From Beverwykella pulmonaria (Eukaryota; Ascomycota; Dothideomycetes; Pleosporales; Melanommataceae): a stretch of 64,000 nt of DNA. The stretch is from the NCBI GenBank assembly GCA_001599595.1, contig BCHH01000002.1:410390-474389 (forward strand), written 5' to 3'. This document shows positions 1 through 10,873 of this stretch, piece by piece. Made by a program: the position numbers and the translations under genes. The notes beneath the pieces are model-generated. The model saw only the letters and a list, made by a program, of their open reading frames with translations, ran no database searches and was not told the DNA's origin. Each line of letters opens with the position of its first letter. Positions within the stretch are counted from its first letter, which is position 1.

Positions 1-1804
1 TGGCCCCTTCGTAAGCCATCCAAGACCACGACGGGGTCTTCTGTTGATGGGTAAACGAGATTGGTTTTAGACTCTCCTGAGAGCGTCGCCAGAGGAGGCA
101 CCTGTGAAAGTACTTTTCAAAAACACCGTTTCGACATCTCGTATCGAATGTACGTGCAAGTCGTTGGACCAAGCCATCAATGGCAACTGGTCTATCAGTA
201 GCCACTGTGAGGCCAGACTCGGAATATCTCTCGAATAGATGCTGAAAAAGCTGAATTCGGTTGGTATCCCATTGTTTGATGACGTACTGCGGAAACTCTG
301 GGTCGCTCAGATATTGCGTCGTTTCGCTGTGTTCCATTAGTTATATAACATAGAACGGTCAGATGAATGAGAGAGGAAACCAGGTCGAGACACGTACTTA
401 ACCATTTTTGTCAGCGACTCACATCGGACACCGTGACCGCATTCCCAATAAGCCTGGACTGAAGTAAAATAAATTGTTCGGCGTGAAAGGGCTCTCTCTT
501 GCAAGACCCAGCCTCTTCTGTTCAGACTAGCATTCTCTACGTCGCGGTAAAAGTCGTCAATGGCGAATGCGCCGTCTTCCGATTCGGCAAGGAATGGGCG
601 ATTCAGAAAACCTTCGTCGACTTGCTTGTGAGTAACGGATGTAGCAGCCACAGTGAAAAAGGCGGAACCGAAGTATTTTTCCATCCTGTCGTGCTCAGTA
701 TCCCAATCATTGCTTTCGGAACAGTCCTCTGGAGATAGACAATCGGTGTCTCCAGGCTTGTGGCGTTGTATTATGCAGATTGAGTCAATCCAGAGAAAAG
801 GTATTCCAAGTGCCCGCGTGAGAGCTATCGCATCTTGGAATCTCTTTGGCAATTGGCTGGTTTCCATACGGGCCCTTCGAGCGCCAATGTTGCATGGATA
901 TGTAGAAGCGTTCTTTCCGATGCTCCAACGATGTGATAAGGCAACGTAGCGTCCTGTTTCACCTTTCGTAGAGCAGTAGAGGCTTAAAGGCTCGCGTCTC
1001 ACATCAATGACTCGAGTAGGGAGGGTCGAGCTTTTAGGCGAACATTGATGATAAATTTCACAATCTTGGAGCCATCTGTGGAATAGCCGGAGCCGCATGA
1101 GATCAATATCTGTGCCATATTTTAAAATTAGTCTCTGAACAACAGCTAGGTTATGAGTATATCAAAAGAGATGCCTACGAACCTGTATCGCCACCCAAAA
1201 TATCGGTGATTGTACCGTCATAGCTATTACTCCTTGACATCGAGTTGCCTATGATATCGCTTCTGATATGCTGGGATTTGGGATCTCCGAATCGGTTATA
1301 GAGGTATCTGCACTGCGCACAGATTCTTGATGACTTGGATACTTGGAGGCGAACGGCCGAGAGGAGAACTGGCCGAGGTAACGTTATACAAGTCTTACAT
1401 GACGTCTGGTACGATTCCGAAGGAGATTTCAGGAGAGGTAGATAGCTAAGTTTGAGAAGCCAGCCAGCTATCGAAGAGGATTCCAGGCGCGACAGATGAC
1501 TGGATTCGAGAAGACTGCTAGCGACACAGTCATCATTCTCGCACTTCCAATCTGTCTTAAGAGGGATGAACCTTTTTGCATATTTGTCCCACTGTTTCAT
1601 CCGTATCGATGGATAACTTTGCTGATTTCTTATCATTTTGTGGCCGCCGAGCCTTTCAATCCTCCTCCAATCTTGATAACACTTATCATTCTTGCAATTA
1701 TATTCCTCCTCGTCAAGCACTTCTAACTCAAAGTTCTCTTTCACCATGCTAGACATAAGTTCCTTGAAGCTACCGGCGCAGACTGGAATCATAGTAAAAT
1801 CCAA
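1..1804 (-). CDS. HET-domain (heterokaryon incompatibility) protein, 3' end cut by window
   Basis: Three exons join in frame: 1804..1183, 1109..398 and 326..1, with introns of 73 and 71 bases. The second exon carries the HET hallmarks YVALSHRWS, PFLWIDSICIIQ and RRGWVLQERALSRRTIYF; the last visible exon ends in PSWSWMAYEGA, a common continuation of the domain in large HET proteins. The first exon (about 207 residues) has a CAQC motif followed by YNRFG, as often seen ahead of HET domains. Family knowledge: HET proteins trigger cell death when genetically different hyphae fuse; members are numerous and vary between strains. The start at 1804 is the first ATG of the open frame, and an upstream exon cannot be excluded. 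The C terminus lies outside the window. The HET assignment is secure; allorecognition function is inferred from family. Confidence 0.88.
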
Positions 1805-2323
1805 GGAGGGTTATAGTGTGGTTACTGGCGATGGGGTGGAGAGATGGGTGGGAATAGATGAATCTGCGGTGATGCGAACAACTTTTGCATAAGGAACATC
1901 CTTGCTGAAGCTCGCCTACTTGTAAGTCCTTCGCTGATCAGACGAGGTGGGCTGAGAGGAGCTGGGGGTGGCGGCCAGCCACTTAGATCTGGTTGGGCAG
2001 GCACCCTCAGCACAAGACGAGACTTGGTTCATGGTAGCGGAAACCACCCTACCGTCTCGTGATTTGGGGTTGATATGCACATCGCATGGTGGAGCTCACT
2101 ACACTGAAGCGAAATTAGCGCGCCGCTGCGAGCGCTCCCGCCCTGCCAGATTCGCGAATACATAGATGTTACGGAAGCTACCGAAGTAAACGCAGTTAGC
2201 CGTTCGATCACATCTCAAAGTTGTACAATGGCTGCGTCGGAAGCTGATTGCTGTGACGATATTATACATCGCCAGCCACAGGCCAGCTACGGGTCCTCGA
2301 AACATCACGTGTCCCGAATAAGA
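1805..2323. other. intergenic, no gene seen
   Basis: Presumed promoter side of the HET gene. Only short overlapping frames on both strands; no coding signature or repeat recognised. Confidence 0.5.
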
Positions 2324-2686
2324 TCACGTGATTGTACAGGAGTATAGTCTTCTCGACGTTCCTGAGTCAACCTCAAGGATTCGTCTCAATACAATCGTAC
2401 ACCTACATTCAAACCTCCTACGTACGAAACCCCTCACCTCTTTCTTTAAAGCCGCAATGTATGATTTCCCTAAGTAACCTTTCTTTGAGCCGTCTTGGTC
2501 GCGTTCCATAATAATTAATTTACTCCTTCCAACCCTCCCACTAGGAGTCACCCGGATCGCCCCCCATATCACTTGCAACAATTGTTGTAAGTTAGATTTC
2601 TCTGTAATCATCTTAGGGTTGTATTTCTTGTGCGCGTACCTAAAACACCACTTAGCTTCCTGTCCTAAACAGTGGTTATTGAACAC
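2324..2686 (-). pseudogene. Tc1/mariner-type (IS630/DDE) transposase relic
   Basis: The frame reads WCFRYAHKKYNPKMITEK, then a segment containing IWGAI, then LIIMERDQDGSKKGY and SYIAALKKE. This order (a W.FR segment, a WGAI block, a MERD.D...GY.A.SY block) is the middle of fungal Tc1/mariner-like DDE transposases. The N-terminal DNA-binding part and the final catalytic acidic residue are absent, and the piece has no inverted terminal repeats that I can see, so it is an inactive fragment. It lies between the HET gene and the linalool-dehydratase-like gene. The family call rests on remembered motif order, not on a search. Confidence 0.55.
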
Positions 2687-3382
2687 TCGTTAGAGAACTT
2701 GACAGTCCTATGGCGCCAGTTGAAGTAACAATATGCTCTAGAAGCGGAGGCGTAGAATTGCATGCGTGCGTTTTAATTTAGGTCAGGAGAATGGAATACG
2801 ATATGTAGTTTAGCATCTACTGTTATACTCTACATGAAAGAATTTACGAGCGTCATTGGCTCTCTCTTAAATACTTAACGTTCAAACACATTTTCACATA
2901 TTGCTAGTGTAAAGGGCTCGCTGAGGGCCAGCGGATAAACTCAGATGAAAAGAGTCGAGTTGCAGCTGCTTAACGTCAGTCAGATCGAGTCATCTTTATC
3001 GCCCACTTGATATTAATGATAGCCAAGAACCAGTGGTCTGTTTGCAAGACTGGAAAAAGATATCCACTAAAGCATGGTACGCTAACTGACAAGGCTTCAA
3101 TGGAATAGCTGTGTTCGAGTCGCAGTCTCCGACTCGATTTATTAGCCCATTCGAGAAGTAGCCCACGCCTTGTCCTGTACCCCACAATTTGCGGGGGATC
3201 GGTAATCCGGGGTAGTGACATATAGACTGTGAGATACGTCAATGTTGGCGTCGCAGCTGGAAAGGGTAGTATTTCCTCGATTAATACAAAGTCTGTCTGG
3301 ATTGTTCTTCTTTGTGGTGACTTCTACACTCAACTTATAGTTTTAACTTCTCTTTTGAGATATATGTTCCTCGTTTTGTGAA
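2687..3382. other. intergenic, no gene seen
   Basis: Contains short frames only. A minus frame at 2976..3242 ends in a DHWFLAIIN stretch that faintly recalls peptidase relics but is not supportable. Confidence 0.4.
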
Positions 3383-5655
3383 ATGGCGACCATCGTAAGT
3401 TGTCATCCACTGGTCTGCGTCCCAAGATGCACCCCTGACGAGGAGATTCAGACAACTACAGTGGAAGAGCATACGCACAAGCGATCAAACGGTAGCACAA
3501 ACGATGCCCCATCGGCGAAGTCCATCGTTGGAGACTTCCAATGGAAGGGTATGTCTTTGTGAACACTCAAGCTCTTGGGACACTCGGCCTCCTCCATCTC
3601 CCATTTTTATTCGCTTCCGATCTCGTCCCAAATATCCCACTTACGTTCTCAGATGTCCTCATCCCTGAAAATGTCGGCCGCGGCACAGTAAAATGGCAAT
3701 ACCAGCGCCGCACCCTCCTCCAGTACACCTTCATGGCTTCACTCGGCCTCTACACCTTCTACAACTCCTCTTCACCCAGTCTCCGCGCCGCTGGCCTCAA
3801 CCTTCTCTTCCCTGGTGCAGGCCTCATCGGAGTTTGCACGATCCCATCGATCCTGACCTTCATCATCTCGACCGCTGCAATTCCGGCCTGCCTCTTCGCC
3901 TGGTTCGGCGCTGGCGGCGTTGCATTTCCCATTTTTCTCTGGGCAGCCACCACCGCGCTCTCTGCGGCACTGGCGCGAGACTCGCTGCTTGAAATAAGCG
4001 CTCCAATTTGGACAGCCTTCTGCGCTATCTTCATTGCGTATATCACGCAGAACACCACGGTTGCGAACAAGGAAGCAACGCTCAAGCGTCAGGCTCGAAA
4101 CAAATACCTCATTTCCTCCGTGCAATCATCCCAATCCAATGCGCACCTCCCCGCTCCAGGATCCCGCGAGTTGGATATGCGCACCCTGCGCTTCGTGCAG
4201 CGCGAGTTAGACGTCGGGCTCGCGGGACCAGATGACTTCTCGCACCACGATATCATTGACCAGTTTCAGACTTCGGCGCTGAGGTACCAGTTATACGGTA
4301 CGCAGAACGACCTGGGCATGTACCAGTACATCTACGCTCCAAATTTCCATGGGTATCTGAGCAAGGCCCAGCGAAACTGCATCGAGAAGAGTCTCACGGA
4401 AAAGGTGGTCGGGTTCTGGAAGTGGGAGAGCATGTGGGGCAAGTTCAATGCGCATAATTGGGACCCGATCGTTAAGGATAACATTATGGTGAGCGGCTAT
4501 GTGCTCCAGGCTGTGGGAATCTATCAGAGCAATACTGGCGATAGAAGGTATGAAGAGCCAGGGAGTTTGGAGTTCGTCGTAAGCAAGGGGTCGAAGCATA
4601 AGTATGACTTCCGCAGTATTGCGGAGGCCCTCGAGAGAAACTTCAATGAAGCGGCGTATTGTTTATTTCCGTGCGAGCCGAACTGGCTATATACCATGTG
4701 CAAGTAAGTCGACCTGTATAGCAGAATATTGAAAGTTTTACTGATTTGCATAGTCTTGTCGGCATCAGTGGCATGATCCTCGCAGATCGCCTTCTCGGCA
4801 TGCCGTACGCTCGAGAAGTAAAGCAGCGCTTCGAGCAAGCCCTCGAAGAAGAATTCACCACACAGGATGGAACCATACTTCCCATCCGAAGTGAACTCAC
4901 CGGCTTCACCGTACGTGACTCCATCACTTCTCTATACATCAACGTTTCAGCTGACAACCCTACAGATCCCTGGCCTCGCAGGCGCCCTCGCAGACGGGGT
5001 GAACTCCATCCTCTGCGCCGCCTACCTCCCGCACATTGCACATCGCAACTGGGCCTTCACAAAGAATGAGTCCATCAAATGGACACCCTCCGGCACCATC
5101 GAACTGCAGAACCTCGTCGGTGCCGATAAGATCGATGCTGGGAATTACAAAGCTGGCGAGGGTGCCATACGAGCCACCTTCGCCGCTGCGGCGACTGAGT
5201 TCGGCGATACGCGAATCTCTAAAGAGCTACTCCGCCAGCTTGACGAGGAATATCACCCAGTCATTGAGACCAAGACTGGAGCGTTGAAGAATCAGGGGTT
5301 GAGTACCCTGAGTCAGGGAGCGGCGACGAGGGCGAGGATTGGCGGGTTCCAGGACTGGGTAAACATGATCACGAAGGGGCCTGAGGAGAACGTGAAAAGG
5401 GGACCGATTCTAAATGAGGTTTCGTATCCGGAGGTCTTGGTTGCGAAGTGTTACTCGCATGACGGACAAGGTCTAGAGATCGTCGTGTATCCAGGACGGA
5501 AAGCTGGGAAGTTTGGGCTCGGCTTTACAAATTTGAAGCCGGGCGCAGAGTATGCGCTTGGAGGCGAAACAAAAATTGCGAATAAGGATGGAGGAGCCAA
5601 GTGGGAAATCTTGGTGGATGGTCGCACGGCGCTGAATTTGGAGAGGAGGAAGTAG
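3383..5655 (+). CDS. Membrane protein with linalool dehydratase/isomerase-like domain
   Basis: Four exons: 3383..3548, 3653..4703, 4754..4910, 4966..5655 (687 residues). Start at 3383 was chosen because 55 open codons lead to a GTATGT donor whose phase matches the CAG acceptor at 3652; starting at 3541 would read the intron. Residues about 60-180 hold several hydrophobic segments. The remaining part resembles the linalool dehydratase/isomerase (LDI) fold: YIYAPNFHGYLSKAQRN, KWESMWGKFN, NWDPIVKDNIMVSGY, and Cys396-EPNWLYTM-Cys405 followed, across a splice, by NLVGISGMILADRLLG. In the bacterial enzyme the active-site cysteines are also nine residues apart (Cys171/Cys180), so the catalytic pair appears kept. 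Substrate in fungi is unknown to me; a terpene-alcohol role is only a hypothesis. A GTAAGT at 3395 could give an alternative first exon. The domain call is fairly confident. Confidence 0.82.
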
Positions 5656-5854
5656 GATTGGGTTATTGTTTATGCTCTTTATGAACATGAGTAAGGAAAT
5701 GTGCTTGCCTTCAGTTCAATAAACGAAAGTGTACATGCCATCTTCAGTCCCATCCCCGCAACCTGTACATACGCTGGAGACAACTTGCCGACATCGAACC
5801 CCGGTACCAATGGACTAAAGAGATGGCGACGGATGGCGACGCAAAGTCCGAACC

Positions 5855-6110
5855 CTAGAACTCGAATAGTATATCGCCGCCCTCGGCCCTGATCAACATA
5901 GCGTTTTTGTTCTACACCCAGGACGTCCAGGTCTGCTTGTACATCTCTGGCTTGATAAATACCGGGAAAGTGCTCTAATGCCCCGTCCGCTTTGGCTCCA
6001 ACTTGTTCGCAACCGCAGCTAGATTTCCAGCCGAAGAGCCCTGCCAATAACAAAGCCTTGACTTGGATCGGCGTTGAAGTTTGCAATGTGTTGCGCGAGA
6101 TGCTCTAACA
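5855..6110 (-). pseudogene. Alpha/beta-hydrolase-3 fragment, decayed
   Basis: Minus-strand reading gives LEHLAQHIANFNADPSQGFVIG, then after a frame change SSAGNLAAVANKLEPKR, then FPVFIKPEMYKQTW, interrupted by TAG codons. This is the block around the G-x-S-x-G elbow of esterase/lipase family hydrolases. The frameshift falls directly at the nucleophile elbow and at least two stops follow, so it cannot make an enzyme. It lies downstream of the intact hydrolase at 6400..7603, but that gene has a different elbow context (GDSAGG), so it is not simply its duplicate. Supported by eye only. Confidence 0.45.
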
Positions 6111-6399
6111 TATCTTACGATTCGTGCACGGCGGTGGGAAATTCATGTTCAGGCACGAGAGCGACGTCAAATGAGAACAATAGTCCACCCCTGACCGACC
6201 GACTGAGGTAAATTGACAATGTGCTCCTAGCTGATAAATAACAGCGCGCCTTACGGCTGAAACGATAGAGTAAGCTCGTTTGTTGCTTCGCTGTGTACCC
6301 AGGTCGGATGACCACAAATAGCAGGCGAAAAGCTTACTGCTGTCTATTTCTAGATGAGCCTGGTTATACATTTGGTACGAATGTGAAGCTAGACCCATA

Positions 6400-7603
6400 T
6401 CACCTCTCCAGCCGGGCTTTATACCACTCCTCTATAGCTACTTGCGACTCGCTCTTGGTGCTGCCGCGCGACATGACGTCCATAATGGGTGCGATGTGAG
6501 CTTCGCGTGGGGCTTCCATGTACGCTATGTGCTGAGTCTGTCCGCCGCCCTGGATCCATCCCTCGCGAAGGTCACGAACGAGACCACGAATTGCATCCAC
6601 AAACACTTCATTTCTGCCGGCCCAGACGAAGACGTTGGTGACAACTTTGTGCAGACCAGACCACCAGATAGGAGGATTGGAGGCGGCCTCGGTGTATGCA
6701 TCGCCAGCAACGCATCCGGGATCTGCTTCAGGGTTGTCCAGTTTCGCTTTGCCCAAGTACATGGCGGCCCAGCGACGCAGCGTGTTGGGATAAAGCATGT
6801 CGAGCTGGGCGTTGCGGGTGACGGAGTCGTGATCGGTGCGGAAGCTCACCCACGGACTGTATAGAAGCACTCCGGCGAGAGGGGTGCTGAGCTCGATATG
6901 AGGGACTTCTGGGTGCGGGTGCAGGATGTGCGAAAGCAACGACATGGACAAGCCTCCGCCAGCCGAGTCGCCCGTTATGAAGATGTCGATAGGCGACCTC
7001 CCAGTCTCGTTCAAGAGGTGGGATAGTACCGTCGAAGCTTCCTGTAGCTGCGTGGGGTACGTGGCCTCGGGCGCGAGCTGGTATGCCAGCACCAGGACGG
7101 CCACCTCCTTCGTGCCTCTGGGCGCATTCAGGTCCTTGACCAGACGCGTAAAATACTGGTAGTAGCCTTCCGTGGCAGGTTGCGTGTATCCACCGCCATG
7201 CAGGTACAACACCACGGCCTGCGCGTTCGGGCTCCCGACCCAGTGCGCCGCAACTGTGCCCGCCCCATTCTCCCTCTCCACCGTGAGTGTCCGTGGCTCA
7301 ATGCCTTGCTGCTTGCAGAAGCTGATGTAGCACTGCGTCGTGGACTGCGTCAGGTAGCGGGCTTGTGGGATGGTGATGTGTTGCAGTACTGTGCGCAGGA
7401 CGGCGAAAAAGACATCGTTGCCGATCGCCGGCGCACGGCTGGTGCGGAGCGGATACGTGAGGGCGCGGGAGAGTGCAGTGAATGCTGCGCCGGTGTTAGC
7501 ATTGCAGGTGCTTCAGAGGAGCCGTGTGTGACTATATACCAATGCGTCCAAAGAGCGCAGCGAGGTTGAGAATGCCAGGCGAAGCTATCCGTGTGTGAGA
7601 CAT
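6400..7603 (-). CDS. Alpha/beta hydrolase (hormone-sensitive-lipase type esterase)
   Basis: Two exons: 7603..7540 and 7484..6400 (382 residues), with a 55-base intron holding a perfect TGCTAAC branch site. The start at 7603 (MSHTRIASPG) is in frame across the splice. Hallmarks: HGGGY oxyanion-hole motif, LAYQLAPEATYP, the GDSAGGG nucleophile elbow, an acidic residue in NEVFVDAIRG and a histidine in EAHIAP near the end, which together form the Ser-Asp-His set of this family. Acts on carboxylic esters, probably in the cytosol since no signal peptide is seen. The substrate cannot be told. The next gene beyond a decayed hydrolase is the linalool-dehydratase-like gene at 3383..5655, transcribed towards it. 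Confidence 0.85.
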
Positions 7604-8472
7604 GGGTTATAGTAAATGGAATCAGAGGACTCACGAGCTGGGACGGCTCAGTCGATATATGAGGTAATTGAGTAGGCAAATTGCGCCCGTCCTAGTGAAC
7701 ACACTATTGATATCCGCGCCGAAGCCCGGAAGCCGGCATCCCGCGTATCCACGTGACTCTTCAACGATCCGAAGAGGTAGCAATACTATCTAATCTAGTA
7801 GAGTCTAGAAAGGTGCTGTTTTCTTTAGCAATATAAAAGGGACGAATATCTCAGAGAGATGACACTGTGTAAGAGAATAATGGTTTTCAATGTACCAGAA
7901 ATTGGTTACGGCCTCGTGCACGCAGAACTACTGTTTTCAATTTGATAGTACCTCGATGATCTCGGCCAACCCTCGTCCTGATACCACCAGCGACTTTAAT
8001 TAGATCTTCACGTGTCATGCTCTACTTCCCAGTGATATTCTGGTCGTTCTCGCAAGAAGCTTTAGGTCGAACCTGCAGTTCCCGGGATCCACCTTTCTCA
8101 ACCCTACTGGTAATATTTGTAGTTTTTGCCGATACATCCAGAACTTAATGTTTATCTGCATTGTTATAAAGACCTTGTGAACGTCAGTATATGAATTGCG
8201 TAAGCCTAGTATACCTTACCGTCACGTGGATATGCTACTGACTAATCAGCCCGTTATCATCTGTACATACTTCACAATGACGACTAGGAGCTGACGGTCT
8301 CGATAATCTCAGACAAATCTCTCAAGTGAAGAAACATGCTCTTTGCCACTTCGAAGTATGCGGATAATAAAACTACACCAAGTATAAAGGCCTCAGAACG
8401 CAGGTACCAACATACTTTAATCATACACTGAAAGCGCTGAACGATTTGGTCGTATAAGCCTCATTCCGTTCA
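7604..8472. other. intergenic, no gene seen
   Basis: About 870 bases, rather AT-rich, without a coding frame of note; presumably the promoter of the hydrolase and the 3' flank of the next minus-strand gene. Confidence 0.5.
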
Positions 8473-9415
8473 TCACTTAGCGACATGATCCCCTATCTCG
8501 CAGCCAGCGTTAATCCAGGATCCAGATTCTCCACAACAAGTCCACTTGTACCCTTTAGCACGGGCGCTCTTTTGACTCTCTACATGTTTTGGTCCGTCCT
8601 TCTTCTCGTTCCATTTATTCCAATACCAGCTTTTCGGGTCGAACTCCAGCTCGCCTATGAATGATAAGCTTTGGTTTAAGCAACACGCCCCATACAATGG
8701 AGACTTACCTGGGTGGTGACTACAATATGCCTGATCATACTTGATCGAAGGGTTGAAAGACACTGAGCAATTCTTGCATGACACCAATTTGTTGTGGTCG
8801 TCTTTCGTCTTCTTCCTAGCATCAGCCTTAACTTCCATCCATGTCCGTTTCCGTTTCCCCAGTTTAGACAATGCTCTTTTCCCTCTGTTCGGAATATGCC
8901 TTGCTTGCCGACATCCATATGTATTTCCACAGCAATCGTTCACTAGCTCTCTCATCTTGTTGAACCAAGAAGAACCTGGGCAAAGTTAGCGCTTCCATGG
9001 CATATTTAGCACATTCTTCAAGCTTACCATCATGGTAAAGACAGCTGGTGGGTTTGTTGTCGAGGGCATCATAGTCCTTTCCACAGCGATGGCAGAATTC
9101 CCATCGTTGTCTCACATATTGGCCTCGTTCGGCGTCAGACTCGACCATCATCACAGAGTCGTTATCCGAGGTTGATTCGTCCTCTTTTTCAGCGTTTGAT
9201 TTCGGATCCTCTTCTATGAGAAGCTGCGCAGCAAACATGCTGATAGTCTCTGGATGTTGGTGGCATAGCTCATGAACGGCGTCCAAAAGCCGCTTGTGGG
9301 GAGCGACACTAGCTGCCTTTAGCACTTGCGAACGGCGTGTGTTGATGTCCATATTGCAGAACGTGAGGATAATTGAAAGTGTGTGATTGAAGGGGTTTGA
9401 AGCTTGTACCTCCAT
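8473..9415 (-). CDS. Cys/His-rich putative zinc-binding protein
   Basis: Three exons: 9415..9028, 8975..8709, 8654..8473 (278 residues); both introns (52 and 54 bases) start GTAAG. A start at 9352 (MDINTRRSQVL) is equally possible and would remove 21 residues. Two related modules are visible: FCHRCGKDYD...SCLYHDG near the middle, and CKNCSVSFNP...YCSHHPGELEFD...WTCCGES...GCEIGDH at the C terminus. The pattern Cys-x2-Cys, Cys-x2-His-Pro-Gly-Glu-Leu, Cys-Cys and Cys...His suggests zinc coordination, similar in layout to CHORD-type modules. A basic stretch (KLGKRKR) between them could direct the protein to the nucleus. Acidic region in residues about 80-105. Function unknown. Confidence 0.75.
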
Positions 9416-10873
9416 GGTCCCCTTTTCGACTAATTTGCGTCGCGTCACGGTCGTATCGCGTCGCGTTGTGGCCGCGTGGAACCACCAAGACGCAGATACC
9501 CTCAAGCAGATTTCATTTTTTTAAAATTATCTTCGAGAGCATTTTAATGTTTTCTGCTCCATAGAACCGCCAAAGCGTAGGAAGCATCTAGCTGTCACGT
9601 GTAAATGGTCTCTGTCATGACTGGCATGATGGGACCCCTTATAAACCTTCCAACAAACATTTTACTTCAACCTTCCACCAATATCCATACCGATTCCATA
9701 AAGTCTAGAAACACCTTCTCAATCGCAATTCGGCTCTTATATATAATGGGTTATGGTTTCACAATGCGAAACACTTGCTATGCAGGTAAAGCTAGATGTA
9801 CTCGGAAATACCGGTAGTGCCATCTGGAGAGCGCCGGTCAGTGAACAATACCAGAGCTCTCGTGAACAACAATCAATCCAGTTCCTCAATTTTCTACTGC
9901 ACCTATATTACTCACATTATAAGACTCCTAGGCCTAAGCCAGAAGAGATTAGGTAGTAAACAGAAGGTAGTGTGTATAGATGAGGAACGATTGAGCTTAT
10001 AAAAATCTGGCGCTGGACGTTGCCACCACAAGTTCGCCCTTCTCCGCCTTATTGAAAGGACTAAGCTTACAAGTAGCGCGGATTTGGTGACTGTCGAGAA
10101 GACTGTTTTGAGCGAATTCGGCTGCGTATCAAGTTTCCAGTGCTCTAGAGTCTTGATATCTCCACGATTCAATTACTGATGTATAGGCCTGACTAAGACC
10201 AAGAAGCAACTTTCCACCACCACCAGCTTAATTAGGCGATCAAATCAGCGTACGGGGGACGAATCGGAGGATTACTAGCTGCCATCCCGGTGATTGCCAC
10301 CCCAGCAGAAATGTTTTCGTTTTTGAAGTGAACGAGAAGCGGGAAAATGCCTCTGGATCGAAGGGTGGTCGAAAAATATGCTTTCGACAGGAGAGCTGCG
10401 GAGTAATCGCGTATTTAGTCGGAAGGCACTTTCTTGGCAAGGTTCAGGGCCAAGTTAGACTCAGAGCACGCTTCAGAGCGCAAGGAGCGAGCAATATATC
10501 CATCGAGGGGACTGTCTAGGTGGTGCTAAAGCGGATTCAATGAAATGAAGATTCATCGTTACTGCATGCCCCGCGGTTTTGGCCCCAACCTCGTCCAGCA
10601 AGTGGGGTTGAAATAAGTGTTCACTACGAGCGTGCAGTAGATATTGCTTATTGGGCGCCGTTTCAGTGTCTGCAAAGCTAGAGGCAGGGGTTTAGGATGT
10701 CCGGCTGTCCACGTGACCTGACATTCGTAAGTCAGTCGTTGCGACTTGCACGATAACATGTTGGTCGAACAACATCTCAACATCAAGCTTTAAAAAAAGA
10801 AAACTAAAAAAGGGATTACAGCAACATCGAGATCATAAGGCAACAATAAAAGAACAGCGAAAAAGACCCAGAC
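9416..10873. other. gene-poor stretch, nothing recognised
   Basis: About 1.45 kb with short scattered frames on both strands. An A-rich tract near 10790-10830 precedes the F-box gene. No repeat or RNA gene recognised. Confidence 0.45.

Noticed and set aside
2976..3242. Minus frame with DHWFLAIIN, faintly peptidase-like
   Set aside because: Too short, no catalytic context, and other frames overlap it.
3541..3652. Start of the LDI-like gene at 3541
   Set aside because: This stretch is an intron with GTATGT and TTCTCAG ends; an upstream 55-codon exon joins in phase.
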